A stretch of 5,382 nucleotides of DNA, from positions 1 to 5,382 of the forward strand of contig JADHVS010000287.1 of the NCBI GenBank assembly GCA_016783865.1, given 5' to 3'. The stretch is from Bacteroidales bacterium (GTDB lineage Bacteria; Bacteroidota; Bacteroidia; Bacteroidales; SM23-62). The notes under the pieces are model-generated. The model was not told the origin of the DNA and searched no databases. It saw only the letters and a list, made by a program, of their open reading frames with translations. Position 1 is the first letter of the stretch. Every line of letters begins with the position of its first letter. Of the stretch, positions 1 to 5,382 are shown piece after piece. The position numbers and the translations under genes were made by a program.

Positions 1-66
1 TCCCTTGATAGACAAACACCAGAAGAAGTATATTTCAATCAGCCAATAGAAGAACTGGCTGCATAA
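1..66 (+). CDS. IS3-family transposase (OrfB), C-terminal end only
   Basis: The plus strand is open from the first base to a TAA at 64-66, giving 21 residues that include TPEEVYF. A (T/S)PxEVYF-like stretch close to the C-terminus is typical of the DDE integrase subunit (OrfB) of IS3-family elements, just after the catalytic core. The catalytic residues lie outside the window to the left. The gene runs opposite to the restriction operon and ends 67 bases before the inferred element tip, a usual spacing for this family. The neighbouring terminal sequence at 113-133 supports the call independently. The subgroup cannot be settled from so short a piece. Confidence 0.8.
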   Translation, partial: SLDRQTPEEVYFNQPIEELAA

Positions 67-112
67 TGAACAAAACCGCAGAATTGACACTACACCTTAA
101 ATCTCAAAAAAA

Positions 113-133
113 GTGTCCAGTCAATGGGGTCCA
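113..133 (+). repeat. Probable right terminal inverted repeat of the IS
   Basis: This 21-base tip reads inward from 133 as TGGACCCCATTGACTGGACA plus one further base. It starts with the 5'-TG typical of IS3-family ends and carries the GGACCCC and GGACA blocks often seen in them. The partner repeat at the left end is not in the window, so the assignment rests on position and resemblance. It also supplies the stop codon that ends the broken hsdS frame. Confidence 0.65.
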
Positions 134-564
134 CCTCTCTTTTGGCCTACTGAACCTATCATATTCCCTTTAGCGTCCTTCCTAAAACTCTCCTGAAGTA
201 GAAAATAAAATAAATATTTTCTTGGCAAATTAATTGGTAGGCGTATGACATGAAATTCTGTTGAGCCGAATCCGATACCATTTATTAATCCAGACAAAAC
301 AGCTGTTTTTCCATTTTCCATACAAGGTGTTATCTTGGCAAATATGATGTCCCCATTTTGAAAAGGTGTATATCCTTTTTTAACTTTTCCGAATTCCCTC
401 GTTTCTGACAAATCAATAATACCAGTTAATGCTTCAACTCTTTTCATTGGTAAGAAAGACACTTCTAATTCATCAGAATATTGAGATCTGTCAAATTTGG
501 GATTAACTTCAGAAAATGAACCCAATTTTTGCCTCACCCACCCCGTTGGTAAACTATTATTCAT
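121..564 (-). pseudogene. hsdS: Type I restriction-modification specificity subunit HsdS, truncated by an IS
   Basis: The 147-codon frame begins LPTGWVRQKLGSF, the usual opening of HsdS. It continues through a first target-recognition domain with FLPMKRV (residues 38-44), NGDIIFAKITPC (70-81) and the closing MIGSVGQKR (135-143). In intact homologues this motif is normally followed by a V-P turn and the central coiled-coil spacer. Here it is followed by GGPH and a TGA contributed by the IS end, so residues 1-143 are native. HsdS proteins are usually about 400 residues, so the central conserved helix, the second recognition domain and the distal helix are missing. HsdS directs both methylation and cleavage by HsdM and HsdR, and loss of the helix that docks HsdM should abolish assembly. 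The start ATG at 564-562 overlaps the stop of the preceding fragment (ATGA) and has only a weak ribosome binding site, which suggests coupled translation. The remainder may survive beyond the IS. Confidence 0.9.
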
Positions 565-632
565 GCAGCGAGTATCTCATTTAGTTCATCCAGAATGGCA
601 TTAAAACTATCATCAAACATATTGAAAATTTC
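561..632 (-). pseudogene. Orphan 3' end of a second hsdR gene (duplicated tail)
   Basis: In the frame ending at TGA 563-561 the minus strand reads NMFDDSFNAILDELNEILAA. This closely parallels the last residues of the intact HsdR, NVFEGRLEAILNDLNETLVK. By hand alignment, 37 of 48 bases match between 576-623 and 2079-2126 without gaps. The similarity stops at about 632, where the upstream gene ends, and the frame meets a stop at 650-648, so only the tail is left. Its TGA overlaps the hsdS ATG, the kind of junction expected of an original hsdR-hsdS pair. An ATG at 620-618 would allow a 19-residue peptide starting 10 bases after the preceding gene's stop. That could carry ribosomes on to hsdS. 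The homology is seen directly; the history is inferred. Confidence 0.75.
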
Positions 633-2064
633 ATTGTTGCAGTTCTTCTATTTGGGTTTTGCCATTTTCTGTGCATACATATTTGCCAGTTTTCGGAGCA
701 CCTGTAAATGTAATCCAACCCTCCTTGATTATTAATTGAATATCCTTTTCTACTTGCCGTTTTGAAATATTATGCTTCGTCGCAAAAGCTTCAATTAAAA
801 ATCCAGTTTCACCGTGTATTTCTTTTACCATCTCACCGATCCTCACGGCACGTTTTTTCCCAATACCGAACTTTACTCCGAACTTTACTCCGAACTTTTC
901 ACCGAACTTTTTTACAGCCTCATTTACAGCAGCACTTACAGCCTCATATTCTCTAACAAAGGTTACACTGAAAAAGTCATCGAATGAAAATTGCGGTTCG
1001 GGTAATCCGGTTTCTGCAACTGCGTTTCGCATTCTACTGATACCGGTCCCCAACTTTTCAATGTATCCTATCCGGTGTAATAGAGACGCGATTAAGGGAT
1101 TCCGGGTAAGACTTATTTTTCCAAAATTGTTTTTATTTAATCCTTTGGGTAAGCCCCCGGGGTTGGAAATTTCAACTCGGTCAGGAAATATTTCCACCAT
1201 CACCCTGGCGCCTGTTTCCAAATAATCACGATGGGTAACGGCATTAACTACAGCTTCCCTTAAAGCAACGATGGGAATTTCTAAGATATCCTCCCTCCGA
1301 ATCCCTTCGATACGGGCGGACTTGTTGAGATGGCGTTCCAAGAACTTCAAAGTGTTTTCGATGTTTAAGATGATATTTTCACTGAAATCTTTCTGATCCA
1401 GAATATCGGCTTTTCCGGTTCCTTTAAAAGCTACACAGGAAACATAGGCTTGCGGCAGGACGGCTACCGGATCGGCAGTAAAAAAGAGGATACCAGCATT
1501 ATTGAAAATCGGTATTCCGTTGTCTTGTTTTACAACCCCAAGGTTCATTAGAATATTTTCAAAATCTAAAAGGGGTGTAATCTTACCTTTAGTGAGAAAA
1601 CTGTCTAATAGTGGTTGATTAAAGTCTTCAGAAAAGTTCGCTTTAGGTTGCCACTGTTCATCAAATCGTATCCGTCCTTCGTTTTGAATAAAATCGATAA
1701 TCTCTTCTGTTCTCAATTTTTGTGAAATGGCACCAACACGAATATAAAATCCATTTGTGCAGCGATAAGGTTTATTGGAACCTTCAGGAACGGTAACAAT
1801 CAAAATATTATTGAATGCTTCCAGATTAATATGAACAGGGGGATCACATTGGGAAGCAAAATCCTGAGCTTTGGTACGAAGGCGATTGTTAATATTGACT
1901 CCAGGGACAGATCCGTCATCATCAATCCCAACAAATATCCTACCACCAGATGCATTGGCAAATGCTATCAGTTCTTTTTTAAAATCAGTATTTAAACCAC
2001 GTTTAAATTCAATCTTATAATCTTCACCCTGGGCAATTATCTGATCTAATTCCGGTTGCGTCAT
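631..2064 (-). CDS. Schlafen/AlbA_2-domain and GHKL ATP-binding protein, COG2865-like, in an R-M operon
   Basis: The protein has 477 residues in three parts. Residues about 10-130 form a Schlafen-type AlbA_2 domain with EFKRG at 19-23, AFANASGGRIFVGIDDDG at 34-51 and FYIRVG at 106-111. Residues about 185-365 match the GHKL-like ATP-binding fold of this family: LREAVVNAVTHRDY (268-281, with E270, N274 and H278), DRVEISNPGGLPKG (295-308) and EKLGTGISRM (336-345). Residues 374-401 are seven tetrapeptide repeats, and 402-460 resemble a winged helix. Such proteins are often annotated as transcriptional regulators or RecG-related ATP-binding proteins, and they recur in type I R-M loci; their biochemical role there is not settled. 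The ATG overlaps the hsdR stop by one base (TAATG) and no strong ribosome binding site is visible, so translation is probably coupled to hsdR. The reading frame looks complete. A regulatory or accessory defence role is inferred. Confidence 0.85.
   Translation of the reverse strand: MTQPELDQIIAQGEDYKIEFKRGLNTDFKKELIAFANASGGRIFVGIDDDGSVPGVNINNRLRTKAQDFASQCDPPVHINLEAFNNILIVTVPEGSNKPYRCTNGFYIRVGAISQKLRTEEIIDFIQNEGRIRFDEQWQPKANFSEDFNQPLLDSFLTKGKITPLLDFENILMNLGVVKQDNGIPIFNNAGILFFTADPVAVLPQAYVSCVAFKGTGKADILDQKDFSENIILNIENTLKFLERHLNKSARIEGIRREDILEIPIVALREAVVNAVTHRDYLETGARVMVEIFPDRVEISNPGGLPKGLNKNNFGKISLTRNPLIASLLHRIGYIEKLGTGISRMRNAVAETGLPEPQFSFDDFFSVTFVREYEAVSAAVNEAVKKFGEKFGVKFGVKFGIGKKRAVRIGEMVKEIHGETGFLIEAFATKHNISKRQVEKDIQLIIKEGWITFTGAPKTGKYVCTENGKTQIEELQQ
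866..947 (-). repeat. Seven tandem 12-bp units encoding tetrapeptide repeats
   Basis: Two related 12-base arrays lie nearly end to end inside the ATP-binding protein gene. Four units of the type CCGAACTTTACT run from 866 to 913, the first two identical. Three units of the type TTACAGCCTCAT run from 912 to 947, the outer two identical. On the coding strand they give EAVS, AAVN, EAVK, KFGE, KFGV, KFGV and KFGI (residues 374-401). The unit length keeps the frame, so copy-number changes would lengthen or shorten the linker between the ATP-binding domain and the C-terminal helix-turn-helix without breaking the protein. Identical neighbouring units point to recent slippage or selection. Confidence 0.9.
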
Positions 2065-2066
2065 TA
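2062..2066 (-). promoter_or_regulatory. TAATG stop-start overlap joining hsdR to the next gene
   Basis: The hsdR stop TAA (2066-2064) shares its last base with the ATG (2064-2062) of the Schlafen/ATPase gene. Upstream of the ATG only a weak GAG lies at a poor distance. Reinitiation by ribosomes that have finished hsdR is the simplest way for the second gene to be translated, which would tie the two proteins' levels together. Confidence 0.65.
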
Positions 2067-4802
2067 TTTCACAAGCGTCTCATTTAAATCATTCAAAATG
2101 GCTTCCAACCTACCCTCAAACACATTGTACCCCTTCATCGCTCCACCGTATTCATAAAACGGCACATTATCGAAATCATCCACCGTTATTTCCAGACTGG
2201 TGGAGATGTGTTCTTTGATCATTGTCAGCCAATCCAGTTGTTCGTCGGTGAATAAATTGCCTGCCTTGCGCTGGTTTTCCAGCCACAAGTTGAAACGCTG
2301 GTCAATCGTGTCGTGGTAAGGTATCAGTTCATTGTTTTGGTCAATCCCGAAGCGCACCAGGGCGATAATGTCAGTCAGTAAATAATCAGGGCTGCGTTTC
2401 CGCACTTTGGATTTTTCCAGTTGTTCATAGGCTCGCCAAACCAGTTCGGTGTTCAGATTATAGGGTGGTTTCTGCATGGCTGCCGCCAGACTCTTGACCA
2501 TTTCATAGGTCAGATGGCGCTTATCGTAGGGCTGGTTATAGATGATCTGCAAGGCGGTGATTTCGTCCTTATTGGCTTTGATAAATTCTTTGAAGGTCTT
2601 TACCGCCTGTTCGGCCTGGCCACTCTCAAACACCGCCGAAATAATGGCGTCCTGGCTGACCACATCGATGATCTGGTATTGTTCCTGCTGAATAGCCATC
2701 AAAATGTTACGGAAATTCGGATCATCAAATTCGGCGCAGGCCTCGATAGTCAGTTTTTCCTTTGCCTGTTCGATTTGTTCGGCGGTTGGTTCGGTGGTGT
2801 TAAATAATTCCTGCGCTTTGGCAATCGGTTTATCAGGATCAACGGCATCCAGTAAATTATTGATGATTTCCGAAAGTTGTTTACCGCCTGCGGCTCCTTC
2901 AAGTTCTATACGTTGGTCATTTTCCAGTTGGACATTCAGTTTTGCCAGCCGTCCCGCCATCGTCACCAGAGTATCCTCATCCCGCTGGCCCATTGCGATG
3001 GCAGCCACCAGCTTTTTGAAGGGCACCGATTTCTTACGCTCCAAGGGACGGGAATCGGTTTTATCACTCTGGGTTACGCCAACCGCATCCACGATGATAA
3101 AATGGGTTTTATTCTCCACATCGGGCGTGACGGCTTTCAGGTCGGTGGAAGAAATCACCCGCGTGCCTCTACCCTTCATCTGCTCAAAATAGACGCTGGA
3201 TTTCACATCCCGCATAAACAGCAGGCATTCCAGGGGACGAATATCGGTGCCAGTGGAAATCATGTCCACCGTTACCGCGATTCGAGGATTATAGGAATTG
3301 CGGAAGCTGGCGATCAAGTCTTCGGGCTTTTCGCCCGCAGTGCGATAGGTGATCTTTTTGCAGAAATCATTGCCCTTGCCGAATTCCTGGCGCATTATTT
3401 CAACAATGTCTTCGGCATGGGAATCATCTTTGGCAAATACCAGTGTTTTGGGTATTTCGGTCCGCCCGGGGAAAATCTCAGTAAACAGCTTATCACGGAA
3501 TGTTTTAACAATCGTTCGAATCTGATCCTTGGCCACCACCGACCGATCCAGTTCCGTATTGGCATAGACCAGGTCCACGTCCAGGTTTTCCCAGCGGATT
3601 TCACGGGTCTGGCGGTTGCGCTTGTCGATCTGATAACCCGCCTCCACCATGCTGCCCTTTTCGGATATTCTCGTTTTTATCCGATAGACCTCATAGCCCA
3701 CGTTGACTCGATCCGCTACAGCCCGTTCGTGATTGTATTCCGTTACCAGATTCTGGTTGAAAAATCCGAAGGTCTGCTTGGAGGGTGTTGCGGTCAAGCC
3801 GATCAGGAAAGCATCGAAATATTCCAGGACCTGCCGCCACTGATTATAAATTGACCGATGGCATTCATCGGTAATGATGAAATCAAATGTTTCAATGGGT
3901 ATATCGGCGTTGTAGAGAACCTGCTTCACCTCGTCGGTGGTCACATCGGCCAGCGATAATTCATCCAGTTCGGCATCGAATTCCTGCCCTTTCAGCATTG
4001 AAAACAGGCGCTGGATGGTTGTGATACAAACCTTGCTAACATCATCGATTGTGGGTCCTGTCAACAATTGGACATTGTACAATTCAGTAAATTTCCGCCC
4101 ATCATCAGGGGTAATGTACTGGGCAAATTCACCCCGTGTCTGGCGACCTAAAGTCCGGCGATCCACCAGAAACAGTACTCGCTTAGCCTTGGCAAACTTG
4201 ATCAATCGATAGACAGCACTCACCGCCATAAAGGTTTTGCCGCTGCCAGTTGCCATCTGAACCAAGGCTCGTGGCCTGGCGTCATAAAATGATCTTTCCA
4301 ATTCGGTGATCGCTTCAAACTGGCAGTCTCGCAATAAACTTTTTTCCAGAATTGGATTTTTTCTTAAGCGGCCACGCAGAGTACTTTCTTGATTAACCCA
4401 TTCCAGAAGCGTCTTTGGCTGATGAAATGAAAATACTCGCCGAGAACGAGGCTCAGGATCGCGTTCATCACGGAAGAAAGTTTCTTTACCAGTACTCTCA
4501 AATGCGAACGGAAGCGGCACCTCAAAATGGGGAATGTTCTCAAGGAATTTGCGAATATATTTGCCGGTCTGGTCAGATACTCCCGATAATGTCATTCCTT
4601 CAGGCTTGGCTTCAATTGCTCCAACAGCTTTTCGATTAACAAACAGAATATAATCCGCGGGACCTTTGTCCGTCGGGAATTCACGTACGGCAATTCCAAT
4701 ACCGGCCGCAAAATTGATATCTTTGACGTCCTGAAGAAGCCAGCCTGCTTTGATCAGCATCTGATCGATATTCTGTCGTGCCAGTTGTTCGGGGGTGGTC
4801 AT
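2064..4802 (-). CDS. hsdR: Type I restriction enzyme R subunit (nuclease and ATP-dependent translocase)
   Basis: HsdR cleaves unmodified DNA at a distance after ATP-driven translocation, in complex with HsdM and HsdS. The 912 residues show the expected order. An N-terminal PD-(D/E)xK nuclease has D50 (GPADYILF) and E64-A-K66 (GAIEAK). The SF2 motor carries ATGSGKT at 184-190 (motif I), TDECH at 311-315 (II), LTATP at 336-340 (III), VDMISTGTDIR at 512-522 (V) and QMKGRGTR at 541-548 (VI). A helical C-terminal region ends in AILNDLNETLVK, typical of the HsdR tail. The protein is shorter than EcoKI-type HsdR (nearly 1,200 residues) but plausible for other subtypes. All motifs look intact, so no lesion is evident. 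The ATG at 4802-4800 begins MTTPEQLARQNID, a usual HsdR opening, but has no clear Shine-Dalgarno. It starts 16 bases after the stop of a short upstream frame, so coupling is possible. G+C is visibly higher here than in the flanks. Confidence 0.96.
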   Translation of the reverse strand: MTTPEQLARQNIDQMLIKAGWLLQDVKDINFAAGIGIAVREFPTDKGPADYILFVNRKAVGAIEAKPEGMTLSGVSDQTGKYIRKFLENIPHFEVPLPFAFESTGKETFFRDERDPEPRSRRVFSFHQPKTLLEWVNQESTLRGRLRKNPILEKSLLRDCQFEAITELERSFYDARPRALVQMATGSGKTFMAVSAVYRLIKFAKAKRVLFLVDRRTLGRQTRGEFAQYITPDDGRKFTELYNVQLLTGPTIDDVSKVCITTIQRLFSMLKGQEFDAELDELSLADVTTDEVKQVLYNADIPIETFDFIITDECHRSIYNQWRQVLEYFDAFLIGLTATPSKQTFGFFNQNLVTEYNHERAVADRVNVGYEVYRIKTRISEKGSMVEAGYQIDKRNRQTREIRWENLDVDLVYANTELDRSVVAKDQIRTIVKTFRDKLFTEIFPGRTEIPKTLVFAKDDSHAEDIVEIMRQEFGKGNDFCKKITYRTAGEKPEDLIASFRNSYNPRIAVTVDMISTGTDIRPLECLLFMRDVKSSVYFEQMKGRGTRVISSTDLKAVTPDVENKTHFIIVDAVGVTQSDKTDSRPLERKKSVPFKKLVAAIAMGQRDEDTLVTMAGRLAKLNVQLENDQRIELEGAAGGKQLSEIINNLLDAVDPDKPIAKAQELFNTTEPTAEQIEQAKEKLTIEACAEFDDPNFRNILMAIQQEQYQIIDVVSQDAIISAVFESGQAEQAVKTFKEFIKANKDEITALQIIYNQPYDKRHLTYEMVKSLAAAMQKPPYNLNTELVWRAYEQLEKSKVRKRSPDYLLTDIIALVRFGIDQNNELIPYHDTIDQRFNLWLENQRKAGNLFTDEQLDWLTMIKEHISTSLEITVDDFDNVPFYEYGGAMKGYNVFEGRLEAILNDLNETLVK

Positions 4803-4818
4803 ATATCTGGATTAAACT

Positions 4819-4938
4819 TTAGAATTCGATTAACAAAGGTCTTTCAGAATTTCTCATAGATAACCAAGGAGTAAAGTCTCTCGCTTCATCAGACCACTGT
4901 TCACGTAGAGCCACGTGTTTCAAATTACCTAAGGACAT
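4819..4938 (-). pseudogene. N-terminal fragment resembling DUF4268-type nuclease-like proteins, 39 codons
   Basis: The frame ATG 4938-4936 to TAA 4821-4819 encodes 39 residues beginning MSLGNLKHVALREQW and containing DEARDFTPWL at 17-26. From memory, the pattern of an LGxLxxVxLR opening followed by an EARDFTPWL block is the signature N-terminus of DUF4268-containing proteins. These run to several hundred residues, carry a PD-(D/E)xK-like region, and are often found near defence genes. Here the similarity fades after PWL and the frame closes 16 bases before hsdR, so everything downstream has been lost or replaced. A well-placed GAGGGG precedes the ATG, so the fragment is probably still translated and might act as a leader peptide for hsdR. 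It could instead be a real small protein, but the match in register with the family's N-terminus argues for truncation. Confidence 0.68.
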
Positions 4939-4944
4939 CACAAT

Positions 4945-4950
4945 CCCCTC
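4945..4950 (-). promoter_or_regulatory. Shine-Dalgarno sequence of the 39-codon frame
   Basis: The minus strand reads GAGGGG, then ATTGTG, then ATG at 4938, a purine-rich site at six bases' spacing. It is the clearest ribosome binding site seen at any gene start in the window, and it supports real initiation at this ATG. hsdR itself has nothing comparable. Confidence 0.6.
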
Positions 4951-4970
4951 TGTATGGTTACAAAAACATT

Positions 4971-4978
4971 CAAAGTTA
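4971..4978 (-). promoter_or_regulatory. Possible Bacteroidota-type -7 promoter box for the operon
   Basis: The minus strand reads TAACTTTG, an exact fit to the TAnnTTTG -7 element of Bacteroidota promoters, about 33 bases before the ATG at 4938. No TTG-type -33 element is visible at the expected 19-21 bases upstream, and no good sigma-70 -35/-10 pair was found nearby. The assignment depends on the unproven host phylum. Confidence 0.22.
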
Positions 4979-5156
4979 AGTACATTTATTTGAACTATCT
5001 ATCATTCTGTAATATCAACAGAAGATGAGGAATAATGATCGAATTGAGTCTAAAAATATTTGCGACTTGAATCAGGTATGGTATTAAACAGATTTTGAGT
5101 GAAAATTAAGTTGTTGTATGTCCTTAATAAAAGAGATATATAGATTATACTAATTG

Positions 5157-5178
5157 GGTATCCGGAGGATCGGTATCC
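5157..5178. repeat. Seven-base direct repeat, possible operator
   Basis: GGTATCC occurs at 5157-5163 and again at 5172-5178, 15 bases apart, with a small inverted repeat (ATCC-GGA-GGAT) at 5160-5170. It could be a protein-binding site, but a repeat this short may arise by chance. Confidence 0.2.
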
Positions 5179-5250
5179 CGAAGAATCATATCCACAATGA
5201 AAATCATGTTTTTTGATTCATTGTCATATTCACCATCACATAACCAGGAC

Positions 5251-5353
5251 TTCCCCCGAAAACAGCCTTTAGATTCTTATAACATACGATATTAATGAAG
5301 ATACAGTAATTTGCAAGTGGCGAAGTACTTTTTCCGGAAAAAAAACGGGGGAA
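5251..5353. repeat. Imperfect inverted repeat and a 14-bp palindrome in the spacer
   Basis: TTCCCCCG at 5251-5258 is the exact reverse complement of CGGGGGAA at 5346-5353. The outer flanks also pair partly (AGGA at 5246-5249 with TCCT at 5356-5359). Inside lies the perfect palindrome TTTTTCCGGAAAAA at 5329-5342. Together they could mark a small degenerate mobile element or a structured leader, but the loop is long and neither reading is established. Confidence 0.25.
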
Positions 5354-5382
5354 CTTCCTGCAACACAAAAAAAAGATGGCGT

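Larger units (their letters stand above)
1..133 (+). mobile_element. Right end of an IS3-family insertion sequence inside hsdS
   Basis: The segment holds the transposase C-terminus, a short AT-rich subterminal stretch and a terminal sequence. The boundary at 133 is placed where the plus strand reads GGGGTCCA, which is TGGACCCC on the other strand. IS3-family tips typically begin 5'-TG and end CA-3', and the hsdS protein similarity stops at the same spot. The target duplication would be the next 3 or 4 bases (CCT or CCTC from 134), but the left end is outside the window, so the duplication cannot be confirmed. Confidence 0.75.
4939..5382. other. AT-rich stretch without a supportable gene
   Basis: All six frames were read for conserved protein fragments. 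Only short frames occur. The longest considered is a plus-strand run from 5131 to 5293 with an ATG at 5197 and about 32 codons; it has no nearby ribosome binding site and no recognisable motif. The left part must hold the promoter and leader of the restriction operon. The right part (about 5250-5382) is rich in T and A runs with a few short inverted repeats and could be the border or promoter region of an upstream gene beyond the window. No tRNA or convincing terminator was seen. Confidence 0.6.

Noticed and set aside
561..634. A 17-codon frame starting with the ATG that overlaps the stop of the Schlafen/ATPase gene
   Set aside because: Its translation is a hydrophobic out-of-frame reading of the hsdR tail remnant, and the in-frame homology to HsdR explains the sequence better.
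866..947. The 12-bp array as a CRISPR or plasmid iteron array
   Set aside because: The units abut with no spacers, are far shorter than CRISPR repeats, and sit in frame within a protein-coding gene.
762..956. A 64-codon plus-strand frame rich in RTLLRT and HLQ repeats
   Set aside because: The repeats are the antisense reading of the 12-bp array in the Schlafen/ATPase gene, so the pattern is explained without a second gene.
2421..3192. Two overlapping plus-strand frames of 128 and 162 codons opposite hsdR
   Set aside because: Both are antisense shadows of hsdR, overlap each other in different frames and show no protein family features.
3395..3604. A 69-codon minus-strand frame inside hsdR in another frame
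   Set aside because: It overlaps hsdR on the same strand, where the hsdR frame carries the conserved motor region, and its own translation is low in complexity and unrecognisable.
2877..3854. A 325-codon plus-strand open frame opposite hsdR
   Set aside because: It lies entirely antisense to the motor and C-terminal regions of a clear hsdR gene. Its translation has no recognisable domain, and long antisense frames are common in genes with this codon use.
5013..5018. TTGATA on the minus strand as a sigma-70 -35 box
   Set aside because: No acceptable -10 hexamer lies 16-18 bases downstream; the position reads GTTCAA.
5131..5293. A plus-strand open run with an ATG at 5197
   Set aside because: It gives only about 32 codons from the ATG, lacks a ribosome binding site and has no recognisable motif.

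Overview
The window reads as the accessory-genome region of a moderately AT-rich bacterium. It holds part of a type I restriction-modification operon, transcribed on the minus strand and disabled by an insertion sequence. The organism cannot be named from this sequence. The protein types and the tetrapeptide-repeat linker would suit an environmental Gram-negative such as a Bacteroidota, Calditrichota or desulfobacterial lineage, but that is a guess.

Reading with transcription from right to left: 4939-5382 is an AT-rich stretch with no supportable gene. At 4819-4938 lies a 39-codon open frame with a good Shine-Dalgarno sequence. It looks like the N-terminus of a DUF4268-type nuclease-like protein, cut off just before the next gene. 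hsdR (4802-2064, 912 aa) encodes the nuclease and translocase subunit with all main motifs visible. It overlaps by one base (TAATG) a 477-aa protein (2064-631) with an N-terminal Schlafen/AlbA_2 domain, a GHKL-type ATP-binding domain, seven tetrapeptide repeats and a C-terminal winged-helix-like segment. Between that gene and hsdS sits a second copy of the end of an hsdR gene (about 561-632), diverged from the intact one, whose stop overlaps the hsdS start. hsdS (564 downwards) keeps only its first target-recognition region. It is broken at about 134 by an IS3-family element on the plus strand, of which the right end and the last 21 transposase codons are visible (1-133). No hsdM is present in the window.

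HsdS is the DNA-recognition subunit on which both methylation and restriction depend, so this copy of the system is probably inactive unless another HsdS is supplied. The least expected observation is that the hsdR plus Schlafen/ATPase pair is bracketed by two gene fragments: a foreign N-terminus upstream and a diverged hsdR tail downstream. This suggests that the pair arrived as a block by recombination into an older hsdR-hsdS operon. Base composition agrees that the parts have different histories: 16 of 60 bases are G or C in hsdS (181-240), 33 of 60 in hsdR (3001-3060) and 14 of 60 in the upstream spacer (5101-5160).
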